NCBI RefSeq assembly: GCF_026340655.1
Contig: NZ_JAPEOZ010000001.1
Location: 3,100,001-3,164,000, forward strand
Reading direction: 5' to 3'
Length of the DNA stretch: 64,000 nucleotides
From: Streptomyces sp. NBC_01275
GTDB taxonomy: Bacteria; Actinomycetota; Actinomycetes; Streptomycetales; Streptomycetaceae
Under the pieces are notes generated by a model, which was not told the DNA's origin, did no database searches, and was given only the letters and a program-made list of their open reading frames with translations. This document shows, one piece after another, positions 56,050 to 64,000 of the stretch. Position 1 is the stretch's first letter. Every line of letters starts with the position of its first letter. Both the position numbers and the translations under genes were made by a program.

Positions 56050-56892
56050 CTACGGGGCGGTTGTGTCCCCGCCCTCCATCGCCAGCAGCTCCTCGTTCGG
56101 GATCGCGCCGCCGAACCGACGGTCGCGGGAGGCGAATTCGACGCAGGCCCGCCACAGGTCACGGCGGTCGAAGTCCGGCCACAGGACGTCCTGGAAGACC
56201 AGCTCGGCGTAAGCGCTCTGCCAGAGCAGGTAGTTGGAGGTGCGCTGCTCGCCGCTCGGGCGCAGGAACATGTCGACGTCCGGCATGTCCGGGTAGTACA
56301 GGTACTTGGCGAGGGTCTTCTCGTTCACCTTCGACGGATCGAGGCGGCCCGCCTTCACGTCCTCGGCCAGCGCCTGCGCCGCGTCGGCGATCTCGGCGCG
56401 GCCGCCGTAGTTCATGCAGAAGTACAGCGTGAGCCGGTCGTTGTCCTTGGTCTGCTCCTGGGCGATCTGGAGCTCCTTGGCGACCGACTTCCACAACTTC
56501 GGCATACGGCCCACCCAGCGCACCCGGATGCCGAGCTCGTCGAGGGTGTCGCGGGTCTTGCGGATGAAGTCGCGGTTGAAGTTCATCAGGAAGCGGACCT
56601 CGTCGGGCGAGCGCTTCCAGTTCTCGGTGGAGAACGCGTACAGGGAGATGTTCTTCACACCCATCTCGACCGCGCCCTGCAGCACGTCGAGGACCTGCTC
56701 GGCTCCGACCTTGTGCCCCTCGGTGCGCGGCAGCCCGCGCTCCTTGGCCCAGCGCCCGTTGCCGTCCATGACGATCGCGACATGGGTGGGGACCAGCTCG
56801 CCGGGGAGCTTCGGGGGGCGCGCGCCGGACGGGTGCGGCTCGGGCGACTTGTACTCCCGACGCTGCCGCCCCAGGAACCCGCGTACGACCAT
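56050..56892 (-). CDS. uppS: isoprenyl transferase (undecaprenyl diphosphate synthase)
   Basis: cis-Prenyltransferase of 280 residues that makes long-chain polyprenyl diphosphate for cell-wall lipid carriers. Motifs: HVAIVMDGNGRWAKERGLPR (catalytic Asp), GHKVGAEQVLD, LYAFSTENWKRSPDEV, FLRPSGEQRTSNYLLWQSAY and ELVFQDVLWPDF. It lies 56 bases downstream of recO on the same strand, the usual order in Streptomyces. Confidence 0.97.
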   Translation of the reverse strand: MVVRGFLGRQRREYKSPEPHPSGARPPKLPGELVPTHVAIVMDGNGRWAKERGLPRTEGHKVGAEQVLDVLQGAVEMGVKNISLYAFSTENWKRSPDEVRFLMNFNRDFIRKTRDTLDELGIRVRWVGRMPKLWKSVAKELQIAQEQTKDNDRLTLYFCMNYGGRAEIADAAQALAEDVKAGRLDPSKVNEKTLAKYLYYPDMPDVDMFLRPSGEQRTSNYLLWQSAYAELVFQDVLWPDFDRRDLWRACVEFASRDRRFGGAIPNEELLAMEGGDTTAP

Positions 56893-56948
56893 GTCTTTCT
56901 CGTCTCCTCAGTCTTGCTCTGCCACGTGCTGTTTCTCTACGTCACGCG

Positions 56949-57695
56949 CTATTTCTCTACGTACCGAAGGGAGCGCAGGCCGCGCTCCAGATGCCAGTGC
57001 AGGTAGGCGGAGACCAGCCCGCTGCCCTCCCGGACGTGCCGCGGCTCGGTCGCGTCCGCGGTCTCCCAGTCTCCCGTGAGCAGCGCGCCCAGCAGGACCA
57101 GGGTCTGCGGCGAGGGCACGACGCTGCCGGCCACCCGGCAGTCGACGCAGACCGAGCCGCCGGCGGCCACCGAGAAGAACCGGTTCGGCCCGGGCATCCC
57201 GCACTTGGCGCAGTCGCCGAAACTGGGCGCGTAACCGTTCACGGCGAGCGACCGCAGCAGAAAGGCGTCGAGGACGAGGTGCGGGGCGTGCTCGCCCCGG
57301 GCCAGGGTGCGCAGCGCCCCGACGAGCAGCAGATACTGCTGCACGGCCGGCTCGCCCTCATGGTCGGTGAACCGCTCGGCGGTCTCCAGCATGGCCGTCC
57401 CGGCGGTGTAGCGCGCGTAGTCGGTGACGATCCCGCCGCCGTACGGGGCGATGGTCTCGCTCTGGGTGCACAGCGGCAGCCCGCGGCCGATCAGCTCGCC
57501 GCCCCGCGCGAAGAACTGCACGTCGACGTGGGAGAAGGGTTCGAGACGGGCCCCGAACTTGGACTTCGTCCGCCGCACCCCCCGAGCCACGGCCCGCACC
57601 CGCCCATGCCCCCGCGTCAACAACGTGATGATGCGATCCGCCTCGCCGAGTTTCTGGGTCCTCAGGACGACGCCGTCATCGCGAAAGAGACTCAT
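56949..57695 (-). CDS. recO: DNA repair protein RecO
   Basis: Recombination mediator (248 residues) that helps load RecA at gaps. N-terminal OB fold (MSLFRDDGVVLRTQKLGEAD, VRAVARGVRRTKSKFGARLE) and a four-Cys zinc site (CAKCGMPGP...SVCVDCR). Its ATG overlaps the stop of a small upstream reading frame that is a duplicate of its own first codons. The ribosome site right before this ATG is weak, so translation may depend on that upstream frame. Confidence 0.96.
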   Translation of the reverse strand: MSLFRDDGVVLRTQKLGEADRIITLLTRGHGRVRAVARGVRRTKSKFGARLEPFSHVDVQFFARGGELIGRGLPLCTQSETIAPYGGGIVTDYARYTAGTAMLETAERFTDHEGEPAVQQYLLLVGALRTLARGEHAPHLVLDAFLLRSLAVNGYAPSFGDCAKCGMPGPNRFFSVAAGGSVCVDCRVAGSVVPSPQTLVLLGALLTGDWETADATEPRHVREGSGLVSAYLHWHLERGLRSLRYVEK

Positions 57696-57844
57696 CGCGC
57701 ACCGCCGTGAGACTGCTGGGGGTGCGGCCCGCGGCGCAGCCGCAGTCGGACGCCGTGTCCCCCGCGAGACTGCAGCATGATGCGATCCGCCTCGCCCAGC
57801 TTCTGGGTGCGCAGCACGATGCCGTCGTCGCGGAACAGGCTCAT
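57692..57844 (-). pseudogene. duplicated recO 5' fragment (translatable 50-codon frame)
   Basis: Encodes MSLFRDDGIVLRTQKLGEAD then RIMLQSRGGHGVRLRLRRG and a short tail. The first 22 residues match RecO at 21 positions, and the next part still resembles the RecO sequence RGHGRVRAVARGVRR. A good ribosome site (GGAG) precedes its ATG. Its TGA overlaps the recO ATG. It is a tandem partial duplication, now an upstream coupled frame; whether the peptide has a role is unknown. Confidence 0.85.
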
Positions 57845-57964
57845 GGCTCCATTCTCGCCTACGCGGAGGCGGCCGTGTGCGCCGCTCGCGACGATCGCAC
57901 GCAACCGTGAGGCGGGAGGCGACGTCCGTGACGGAGGAGACGTAGTCGACGAACGGAGAGAACG

Positions 57965-58942
57965 ATCTTAGGCTCGCCCCCCTCCCCCTCCTCCCCCTCC
58001 GCCCCTTCCCCCTCCGCCCTCTCCCCTTCCCCGAAGTCCGGACGCGCTTCCCGGCGCACCCTGCTCACCGCCGCCGCCGGGGCCGCCGCGGCCCTCGTGG
58101 CCGCCGGACCGGCCCGCGCGGCCGCGGACTCCGCCACCGCTGTCACCGCCGTCAGCCCCGTCACCGACCGGCTGCGCGACCTGGAGGCCGGGCACGGGGC
58201 CCGGCTGGGCGTGTTCGCGTACAACGTGCGCACCCGGCGGTCGGTCCGGTACCGCGCCGACGAGCTCTTCCCGGTCTGCTCGCTGTTCAAGACCCTCGCG
58301 GTGGGCGGTGTGCTGCGCGATCTGGACCGGGACGGGGAGGTGCTGGCCCGCCGGATCCACTACACGGCCGACGATCTGGTGGAGAACTCCCCCGAGACCT
58401 CGAAGCACGTGGCCGACGGCATGACGGTCGCCGAGCTGTGCGCCGCGGCTGTCCAGCTCAGCGACAACACGGCCGGAAACCTGTTGCTGCGCGAGCTGGG
58501 CGGCCCCGCCGCGATCACCCGCTTCGCCCGTTCCGTCGGCGACCGGGTGACCCGCCTGGACCGCTGGGAGCCCGACCTCAACTCGGCCGAGCCGGGGCGG
58601 GTGACGGACACGACGAGCCCGTACGCGATCGGCCGCACCTACGCCCGGCTGGTCCTCGGCGACGCGCTGGCCCCCGCCGACCGCCGCCGGCTGACCGACT
58701 GGATGCTGGGTACGGCGACCAGCGGCAACCGCTTCCGCAAGGGTCTGCCGACGGACTGGACGGTCGCCGACAAGACCGGCGGCGGCTGGTACGGCGCGGA
58801 CAACGACGCCGGGATCGCCTGGACGCCGGACGGCGCCCCGGTCGTGCTGGCCGTACAGCTGACCAAGCCCGACCGGGACGCGGCCTACGACCACGAGCTG
58901 ATCGTGGAGACGGCCGCGCTGCTGGCCCAGACGCTCGGGTAA
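57965..58942 (+). CDS. class A beta-lactamase with twin-arginine signal; start uncertain
   Basis: Secreted serine beta-lactamase. All key motifs are present: S-x-x-K in VCSLFKTLAVG, SDN in LSDNTAGNLLL, the omega-loop Glu in RWEPDLN, and KTG in ADKTGGGWYG. The first ordinary start is GTG at 58097. The same frame upstream encodes a clear Tat signal (ASRRTLLTAAAGAAAALVAA, then GPARA) and is open back to 57932, but has no ATG, GTG or TTG. GGAGAG followed by ATC at 57965 is a possible start; the next codon is a rare TTA. A conservative call is 58097-58942. Confidence 0.85.
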   Translation: MLGSPPSPSSPSAPSPSALSPSPKSGRASRRTLLTAAAGAAAALVAAGPARAAADSATAVTAVSPVTDRLRDLEAGHGARLGVFAYNVRTRRSVRYRADELFPVCSLFKTLAVGGVLRDLDRDGEVLARRIHYTADDLVENSPETSKHVADGMTVAELCAAAVQLSDNTAGNLLLRELGGPAAITRFARSVGDRVTRLDRWEPDLNSAEPGRVTDTTSPYAIGRTYARLVLGDALAPADRRRLTDWMLGTATSGNRFRKGLPTDWTVADKTGGGWYGADNDAGIAWTPDGAPVVLAVQLTKPDRDAAYDHELIVETAALLAQTLG

Positions 58943-58982
58943 CCCGGGCAGCAGCGCGGTCGCCGGGTCCGGACCGGTCGGC

Positions 58983-59969
58983 TCAGACGCCGCCGGCCGG
59001 GTCGGACCCGTTGCTCCCCACGCGCAGGCCGCCGGGCACCCCGTTCGGGGAGTTGGCCGGCGCGGCGGCCTCCCAGAGCAGGTTGAACCGGCGGATGAGG
59101 GGCTCGACCTCGTTCGCGCGGGCGTTGACCGTCGTCGAGGAGTTCACGCTGAGCTGGTCGGCGTGGATCTCGTAGGACAGCGCCTCGTCGAAGACGATGA
59201 AGTCGATCATCTTGCCGCGGCGGAAGTACGGCGGGAGCTCCTCCAGGGCGACCACCCGGACGTCGATGCCCATGTCCCGCTGCTCGGTGCAGATCGGGCC
59301 GAGGGCCCCGAACTCCTCGGGGCGTTTCACGATGAACAGCCGCCTGACCCTGATCTGCCGTTCGATGATGGCCTCGCGCTGGGCCGTCAGATAGCGGCCG
59401 GCCGGCTCGGTGCTCCAGAAGCCGTCGTCGACCACGGTGGTGCTGATGGCGTCGATGCTCTCGCGGGTGCACCCGGTGAGCGTCATGAGCCAGTCGTGGT
59501 TCTCGCCGGGGCACTCGGCGCTGAGGTTGGTGAAGTCCTCCATCTGCGCGGCGAGACGGTCGATCTCCGCGTGCGCGAACGCGTGCAGGATGTCCGGCCC
59601 CATGGAGACGACCTTGGTCGCGTGCTCGGCGAGCCGGGGCACCCCGTCGCCGCGCAGCTTCTCCACCTCGTTGAAGAGCTTGGTCGCTCTGCCGATGTCG
59701 GCGAACCGGTCGTCCACCGAGTTCTTCACGGCGTGCATCTGGTTCACGAAGGACGCCAGGAACTGCACGATCAGCACGATGCCGCCGCACAGCACGGACA
59801 GCACGAGCTGCCAGGGACCGTCCTCCTCGGACGGCCCGAACACATTGGTGAGCAGGTAGACCGCGCCGCCCACCACGACCGTGACCAGGATTTTCTGGGT
59901 CACATGTCGGGCGCCTTCGCCGTCGCGGGCCGGGCCTCCCCAGAAATACGAACTCGTCGGTGCATTCAT
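58983..59969 (-). CDS. membrane protein of unknown function beside the SCO2521-2524-type cassette
   Basis: A 328-residue protein with two membrane helices near the N terminus (ILVTVVVGGAVYLLTNVFG, LVLSVLCGGIVLIVQFLASF), a helical region, and a C-terminal globular domain (IRVRRLFIVKRPEEFGALGP, YFRRGKMIDFIVFDEALSYE) that recalls signalling domains fused in actinobacterial conflict proteins. I do not assign a family. The ATG at 59969 follows GGGGGAG. It is downstream of the SCO2521-like gene on the same strand. Confidence 0.8.
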   Translation of the reverse strand: MNAPTSSYFWGGPARDGEGARHVTQKILVTVVVGGAVYLLTNVFGPSEEDGPWQLVLSVLCGGIVLIVQFLASFVNQMHAVKNSVDDRFADIGRATKLFNEVEKLRGDGVPRLAEHATKVVSMGPDILHAFAHAEIDRLAAQMEDFTNLSAECPGENHDWLMTLTGCTRESIDAISTTVVDDGFWSTEPAGRYLTAQREAIIERQIRVRRLFIVKRPEEFGALGPICTEQRDMGIDVRVVALEELPPYFRRGKMIDFIVFDEALSYEIHADQLSVNSSTTVNARANEVEPLIRRFNLLWEAAAPANSPNGVPGGLRVGSNGSDPAGGV

Positions 59970-60020
59970 CTCACTTTCTCCCCCCGTCGGGATCGTGCGG
60001 GACACGTGCGGTGGTGCCGT

Positions 60021-60095
60021 CAGGGTGTCGTCAGGTCTTCAGATGTCGTCAGGCGTCGTCCGGTTGCCGTCATGGCGTCGTCATGGCGTCGTCAA
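60021..60095. repeat. short degenerate repeats around GGCGTCGTCA
   Basis: Units such as GGCGTCGTC, TGGCGTCGTCA and TGTCGTCAGG recur five or more times between the unknown membrane protein gene and the end of the SCO2521-like gene, reaching the latter's stop codon. No clear period. Confidence 0.6.
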
Positions 60096-61046
60096 CGCTT
60101 CGCGCCTCGTGAGGTTCTGCACGGCCAGCTGGTCGCGGATGCGCTGGGCCAGGGTGTTCCACTGCCGGCTGAAGCCGGGGTACTTCTCCAACTCCTCCCA
60201 GGGCGAGTGCAGTGCGCGGTCGACGCGCGCCTGCGGCATCCACAGGTGCAGCAGATGGTCGACCAGCGGGCGCAGCACCTTCAGGGCGGCCGTGCCGTCC
60301 GCGGAGCCGAGCCGCAGCCCGTCCAGCTTGTCGGCCACGGTCGTCAACAGCCAGTCGTGCAGGGCGAGATCCTCGCAGAGCTCGGCCGCGGCGGCGGGCT
60401 CGGTGCCGCGCGGCAGCCGCAGCTCGACGATCCGCAGGCCGTCCCCGGCCTCGGTGAAGTGCAGCGACGCCTCCTCGCCGTCGCCGGCCGGCGAGGCGGT
60501 CCAGCGCAGGCTGGTGTCGGCGGTGGTGAGCGGGGTGTCGTAGTCGAGGAGCTGGTGGCGGCGGGAGATCCTCGCCAGCAGGCTCTCGGCGATCGAGCCG
60601 ACGTCCAGATCGCCCTGCTGATGCCCCGCCAGAAAGCCTTCGGTGACGGACTTTTCGGCGAGCCGCCCGACCGGGACCAGACAGCCGGGGCGGACCAGGT
60701 AGTAGCCCCAGGGCTGGCGGCGGTCGGGGCCGTCGGCCGGGGCGCTGAAGTACGCCGTGGACTGCAGCACCCGGCCCTCGACGAGCCCCGCCCGGGCGGT
60801 CACCGTGCCGACGGCACGGATCCTGGTCCCGGTGGCGGTGGGCAGCCGGCAGTCGACGCCGGTGAGGACGTCCGGGGAGACGGCGTGCCGGTTGGGACGC
60901 CGGGACAGCCGTACGCGTTCGTCGGCGCGCAGGCGCAGCAGTTGCTCGGCGGCCCGCTCGTCCACCGCGTCCCGGGTGGGCAGCAGGCAGGTGCGCACCT
61001 CGCCGCAGGCGAGGACGGGACCGTCGGTCGTGCCCAGGCCGCTCAT
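60081..61046 (-). CDS. SCO2521-family protein
   Basis: A 321-residue cytoplasmic protein without a recognised enzymatic motif. The family call rests on position in the four-gene cassette and memory of the S. coelicolor order. Segments: LACGEVRTCLLPTRDAVDER, AVGTVTARAGLVEGRVLQST, PWGYYLVRPGCLVPVGRL. The ATG lies one base after the stop of the SCO2522-like gene, so translation is coupled. Confidence 0.78.
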   Translation of the reverse strand: MSGLGTTDGPVLACGEVRTCLLPTRDAVDERAAEQLLRLRADERVRLSRRPNRHAVSPDVLTGVDCRLPTATGTRIRAVGTVTARAGLVEGRVLQSTAYFSAPADGPDRRQPWGYYLVRPGCLVPVGRLAEKSVTEGFLAGHQQGDLDVGSIAESLLARISRRHQLLDYDTPLTTADTSLRWTASPAGDGEEASLHFTEAGDGLRIVELRLPRGTEPAAAAELCEDLALHDWLLTTVADKLDGLRLGSADGTAALKVLRPLVDHLLHLWMPQARVDRALHSPWEELEKYPGFSRQWNTLAQRIRDQLAVQNLTRREALTTP

Positions 61047-61047
61047 C

Positions 61048-62046
61048 TCACAGCCCCGGCGGAAACACGTAGGACGTGCGGTCCACGACGCCTGCGGGCA
61101 CGGTGAAGCCCTCCCCCGCCGACCGGTCGGCGACCTGTTGCACCGCCTCGGCCTCGACATGGACCTGGTCGAGGATGACGCGTACGGCGTGCTCGACGGG
61201 CAGGAACCGGGCCGGGAGCACGCTGCAGGTGAGGTACGCGGTGAAGGGGGCCGCCGCCTTGTTGAGCTGGAGGACGGGCGGGAGCGCGTCCCACTCGGCC
61301 GGGAACTCCCGGTCGAACCACTTGGCGGGGGTCAGCACCGCCGCGCCGTTGTCGCGCAGCAGTCCGAGCCGGACCAGCTGCCAGACGGAGGCCAGGAAGG
61401 CGCAGGACCACAGGCGCTCCTCCTCGGGTCCGCTCCACAGTTCGACGTCCATGAACACGGAGTGGCCGCGGGCGCCGGTCTCGCCGGGCGGCTGCCAGAC
61501 GACGCCGGTGGAGTCCAGGGCGGCGGAGGTGCGCTGGGCGGGGGTGCGGCGGCCGTTGGTGAGCCAGCCGGTGCGGCTGACGGGCGGGCGAAAGCCGTTG
61601 CTGCCGGGCGGCGGCGACTCCACCAGCCGGTGCAGGACGGACTCGGCGAGCTCGGCGCGGTCGCGGTGGGCGGGGTCGGCGACGGCGCAGCCCGACTCGC
61701 GGGCCAGGTAGTCGATGGTCAGCCCGGCCTCGGCGGCCGCTTCGAGCAGAGGCGGTATCAGTTCGGCGGGGGTGGACAGCCGGGAGAAGTAGTCGTCGAT
61801 GAGAAAGCAGGTGCTGATCCGGGGCCGTTTCCCGCCTGTCAGCGGACCCAGACCGGCGCGGGCGGCGTCCACCCAGGGGCGTACGGCGGCGAAGTGCCGG
61901 CGCAGCCGGGAGGGGCCCTCGATGAAGTCCTCCATGTACAAGTGGCCTAATTCCAGGGAGAGATGGGAGAACGGCACGGATTCCGTGCGGGGCTCCGCGC
62001 TGGTCTCCCGGAAAGCGGTTCCGGCCCCGTTTCCGGCCCCGTTCAC
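61048..62046 (-). CDS. SCO2522-family protein
   Basis: A 332-residue protein with FSHLSLELGHLYMEDFIEGP and RISTCFLIDDYFSRL near the start and a conserved-looking C-terminal region (SVLPARFLPVEHAVRVILDQ). No known catalytic motif. The GTG start overlaps the stop of the P-loop gene (GTGA). Family name from context and memory. Confidence 0.78.
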   Translation of the reverse strand: MNGAGNGAGTAFRETSAEPRTESVPFSHLSLELGHLYMEDFIEGPSRLRRHFAAVRPWVDAARAGLGPLTGGKRPRISTCFLIDDYFSRLSTPAELIPPLLEAAAEAGLTIDYLARESGCAVADPAHRDRAELAESVLHRLVESPPPGSNGFRPPVSRTGWLTNGRRTPAQRTSAALDSTGVVWQPPGETGARGHSVFMDVELWSGPEEERLWSCAFLASVWQLVRLGLLRDNGAAVLTPAKWFDREFPAEWDALPPVLQLNKAAAPFTAYLTCSVLPARFLPVEHAVRVILDQVHVEAEAVQQVADRSAGEGFTVPAGVVDRTSYVFPPGL

Positions 62047-62969
62047 AACTGCCCCCAGAACTTGTCGTCGGTCAGCCGCTCGGCGAGGTCTCCCATGGCC
62101 TGCCAGGTCTCGTTGTTGGCGATCCGGCGGTCGTGCACGTCCTCGTCGGTGATGAGGCGTTCCTGCCATTGCAGAACGGGTTCCAGGGGAATGGACGCCA
62201 GTGCCCTGGTCTTGCCGATGCCCCGGCCGGCCGCGAGTTCCTCGAGTTCTTTGTCGCACTGGCGCATCCACGCGTACTGCGCGGGAGACACCTGGGACCA
62301 CAGGGGCGACTCAAGATCGGGAACGGCGGCCCGGACGAACCTGATCGAGCCGGTCAGCGCGTCCGGCACATGGCCCATCGCTATGCCGGCCTGCACAATG
62401 CCCTGCTTTCCGTACACGAGTTCGGCGGCGGCCATCACATGCTGGCGGGTCCAGCGGTGATAGACGAGCCAGCGTGTTTTGAGGCGTCCCAGCCCGCCGC
62501 GCGGCGAGGTCGCGGCGAGGGCGAGGTCCATGGCATAGCTGCGGCCGGCGCTCAAGTCGATGATGATGAGGTCGAATTCACGCTTGAGTCGCAGAACGAG
62601 GTCCACGCAGCGGTGCAGGTTCTCCTCGTCGGTGACGAATTCACCGCCGGTGCGGTCGCCGGGCAGCAGGACCAGCCGTCCGGAGCCGCCGGGCCTGGTG
62701 CGCAGCACGGGGTGCTCGGTGCGCGCCCAGACGTCGACCCGCAGCGGTTCCCCGGTCTTGCCCTTCAGATACGAGTGCAGACCGCGCCCCTCGGCCTCGG
62801 AGAGGACGTCGGGCAGGTCGAACACGGCGGCGGCGGTGGGCGATCCGAAGTCGAAGTCCAGGTAGCAGACGTCGTCCCCGTCCAGGGCTCGGTGGTAGGC
62901 GAGGTTGGCGCTGGTGACCGAGCGGCCGGTGCCTCCCTTGTCGGAGGCGGCGAAGACGAGCACGGTCAC
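62043..62969 (-). CDS. SCO2523-family ParA/MinD-like protein with variant P-loop
   Basis: A 308-residue protein. The N terminus VLVFAASDKGGTGRSVTSAN is a MinD/ParA-type deviant Walker A in which the usual Lys before Ser/Thr is Arg (R16). K11, the signature lysine, remains. The Walker B-like strands VCYLDFDFGSPTAAAVFD and LIIIDLSAGRSYAMDLAL follow. It may bind ATP with altered hydrolysis. The GTG start overlaps the stop of the SCO2524-like gene. Confidence 0.88.
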   Translation of the reverse strand: MTVLVFAASDKGGTGRSVTSANLAYHRALDGDDVCYLDFDFGSPTAAAVFDLPDVLSEAEGRGLHSYLKGKTGEPLRVDVWARTEHPVLRTRPGGSGRLVLLPGDRTGGEFVTDEENLHRCVDLVLRLKREFDLIIIDLSAGRSYAMDLALAATSPRGGLGRLKTRWLVYHRWTRQHVMAAAELVYGKQGIVQAGIAMGHVPDALTGSIRFVRAAVPDLESPLWSQVSPAQYAWMRQCDKELEELAAGRGIGKTRALASIPLEPVLQWQERLITDEDVHDRRIANNETWQAMGDLAERLTDDKFWGQL

Positions 62970-64000
62970 ACCCCCCGGGACCCGGTGCCCCGGGCTCGGG
63001 CGAGGGCGTAGAGCCGGGAGAGGACGCCGAGGGCCAGCGAGTGGGCGGTGCCGGGCTGTTTGTCGACCAGTTCCCGGGCGCGGCGCAGGTCGGCCTCGAT
63101 GCCCTTGATCTCTTCTCCCTGGGGGCTCTTGGGGGTGGGGGCGGGCTGCAGCATCTGTTCCTTGCCGAAGAGGTGGGCGGCCTCGCTGAGGGCCGCCTGG
63201 GCCAGCGTCGACATGTCGTTGCTGCGGATCGGGTCCTGGGAGTAGAGGGCGTGCGCGGCGACCATGCACTCGGTGACGCGCTCGGTGATGCTCCAGGACA
63301 ACGGCCCCTGCCGGACCGGTGATTCGGGGTAGACGGCGTGCACGTTGTCCCACAGGCCGACGCCCTCGCCGTCGTTGACGCGGCGCTGCCAGAGGTGGTC
63401 GAGGATGTCCTCGGAGAGCCTGAGCAAACGGTCCTGCGAGCCGATGCTCCTCGACAGCGCGCCCAGTTGGATGGTCCGCTTGAGCAGCTGCGCGGAGAAG
63501 TCGCCCATCGTCCACTTCATGGCGGGGCCGATGTCCTCGCTGCCCAGGAGCGGCAGGGTGACCCCGGGGTTGTGCAGTCCGATCGCCGGGTCCTCACGGG
63601 TGGTGCCGCTGGTGATGCGGCCGCGTTCGGCGAGGCGTTCCATGACGGCGACGGTGCGGGTGAGGTCGTCGTCGGTGGCGCGGCGGCGGACCAGGTCGTG
63701 GACGAGGATGGAGGCGACGGAGAGCGAGAAGTACTCCGACTCCAGCTGCTGGAGCGTGGTGCGCCAGGGGATCTCCTCCAGCGGCCAGGTCGCGGCGTCG
63801 AAGCGGGCGATGGCGGACCAGTACTGCTGGGTGATCTCCCAGCGCAGCCGGAGCGCGTCGGCCAGCTTCTGCTGTTCGGCGTTGAGCAGGCCGAGGACGA
63901 GGGTGCGCTCGGACGACAGGTCGGGGATGCCGTCGAGGGCGACGACGGTGAAGTACAGGTAGGGCACGGCGCGGGCGACGCCCTGCGGCTGCTTGCCGAT
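62966..64000 (-). CDS. SCO2524-family protein, partial at window end
   Basis: At least 344 residues; the frame stays open to the window end (IGKQPQGVARAVPYLYFT), so the start is outside. A GTG at 63967 is probably internal. Mostly helical (LNAEQQKLADALRLRWEITQ, WRTTLQQLESEYFSLSVASI, QDRLLRLSEDILDHLWQRR). No catalytic motif recognised. It leads the cassette, each gene overlapping or nearly touching the next. Confidence 0.82.
   Translation of the reverse strand: MGKQPQGVARAVPYLYFTVVALDGIPDLSSERTLVLGLLNAEQQKLADALRLRWEITQQYWSAIARFDAATWPLEEIPWRTTLQQLESEYFSLSVASILVHDLVRRRATDDDLTRTVAVMERLAERGRITSGTTREDPAIGLHNPGVTLPLLGSEDIGPAMKWTMGDFSAQLLKRTIQLGALSRSIGSQDRLLRLSEDILDHLWQRRVNDGEGVGLWDNVHAVYPESPVRQGPLSWSITERVTECMVAAHALYSQDPIRSNDMSTLAQAALSEAAHLFGKEQMLQPAPTPKSPQGEEIKGIEADLRRARELVDKQPGTAHSLALGVLSRLYALARARGTGSRGV

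Noticed and set aside
63967..63969. GTG at 63967 as the start of the SCO2524-like gene
   Set aside because: The frame stays open with protein-like sequence (IGKQPQGVARA) to the window edge, and no ribosome site precedes the GTG.

Overview
The window looks like a chromosomal segment from a Streptomyces: very high GC, strong G/C third-position bias, many GTG starts, stop/start overlaps of the ATGA or GTGA type, twin-arginine secreted proteins, and DUF397/XRE, SARP-free regulatory pairs typical of the genus. From memory (not checked), the order nirBD - ppdK - glyS - znuACB - zur - uppS - recO - SCO2521-2524-like genes matches the S. coelicolor chromosome around SCO2487-SCO2524. No rRNA, tRNA, CRISPR array, insertion sequence or prophage was recognised.

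Layout. 1-9.8 kb: a TauE/SafE permease, assimilatory nitrite reductase nirBD behind a possible GlnR box, a two-component system, and a carbonic anhydrase/SulP transporter pair. 9.8-13.8 kb: a short-chain dehydrogenase, a Tat-exported beta-propeller-like protein and two uncharacterised genes. 13.8-17.4 kb: a lower-GC island with an FtsX-like permease, an ABC ATPase that has no standard start codon, and a small secreted protein. 17.5-25.6 kb: pyruvate phosphate dikinase, then a ROK regulator divergent from two overlapping glycosidase-type genes. 25.7-33.4 kb: an LtaS-like membrane sulfatase with a 30-bp minisatellite, a dihydrouridine synthase, and two DHA2 drug exporters, one paired with an MmyB-type XRE regulator.

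33.4-42.2 kb is the most unusual part: a five-gene operon of two dynamin-like GTPases, a GrpE-like protein, an Hsp70 ATPase whose substrate-binding domain is replaced by a coiled coil and membrane anchor, and a Crp-type regulator. A cyclase-like gene and an acidic repeat protein are divergent from it. I see this as a candidate membrane-remodelling/chaperone module gated by nucleotide signalling. Function is inferred only.

42.2-47.7 kb: a serine hydrolase, a MarR/oxidoreductase pair with a long inverted-repeat operator, a TetR/aldo-keto reductase pair with a palindromic operator, and an XRE/DUF397 pair. 47.8-58.9 kb: a Ser/Thr kinase with a DYG instead of DFG motif, glyS, the zinc uptake operon znuACB with zur, a glycosyltransferase, uppS, recO preceded by a translatable duplicate of its own 5' end, and a Tat-type class A beta-lactamase. 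59-64 kb: a membrane protein and the overlapping SCO2521-2524-type cassette with a variant P-loop ATPase; its last gene runs off the window.
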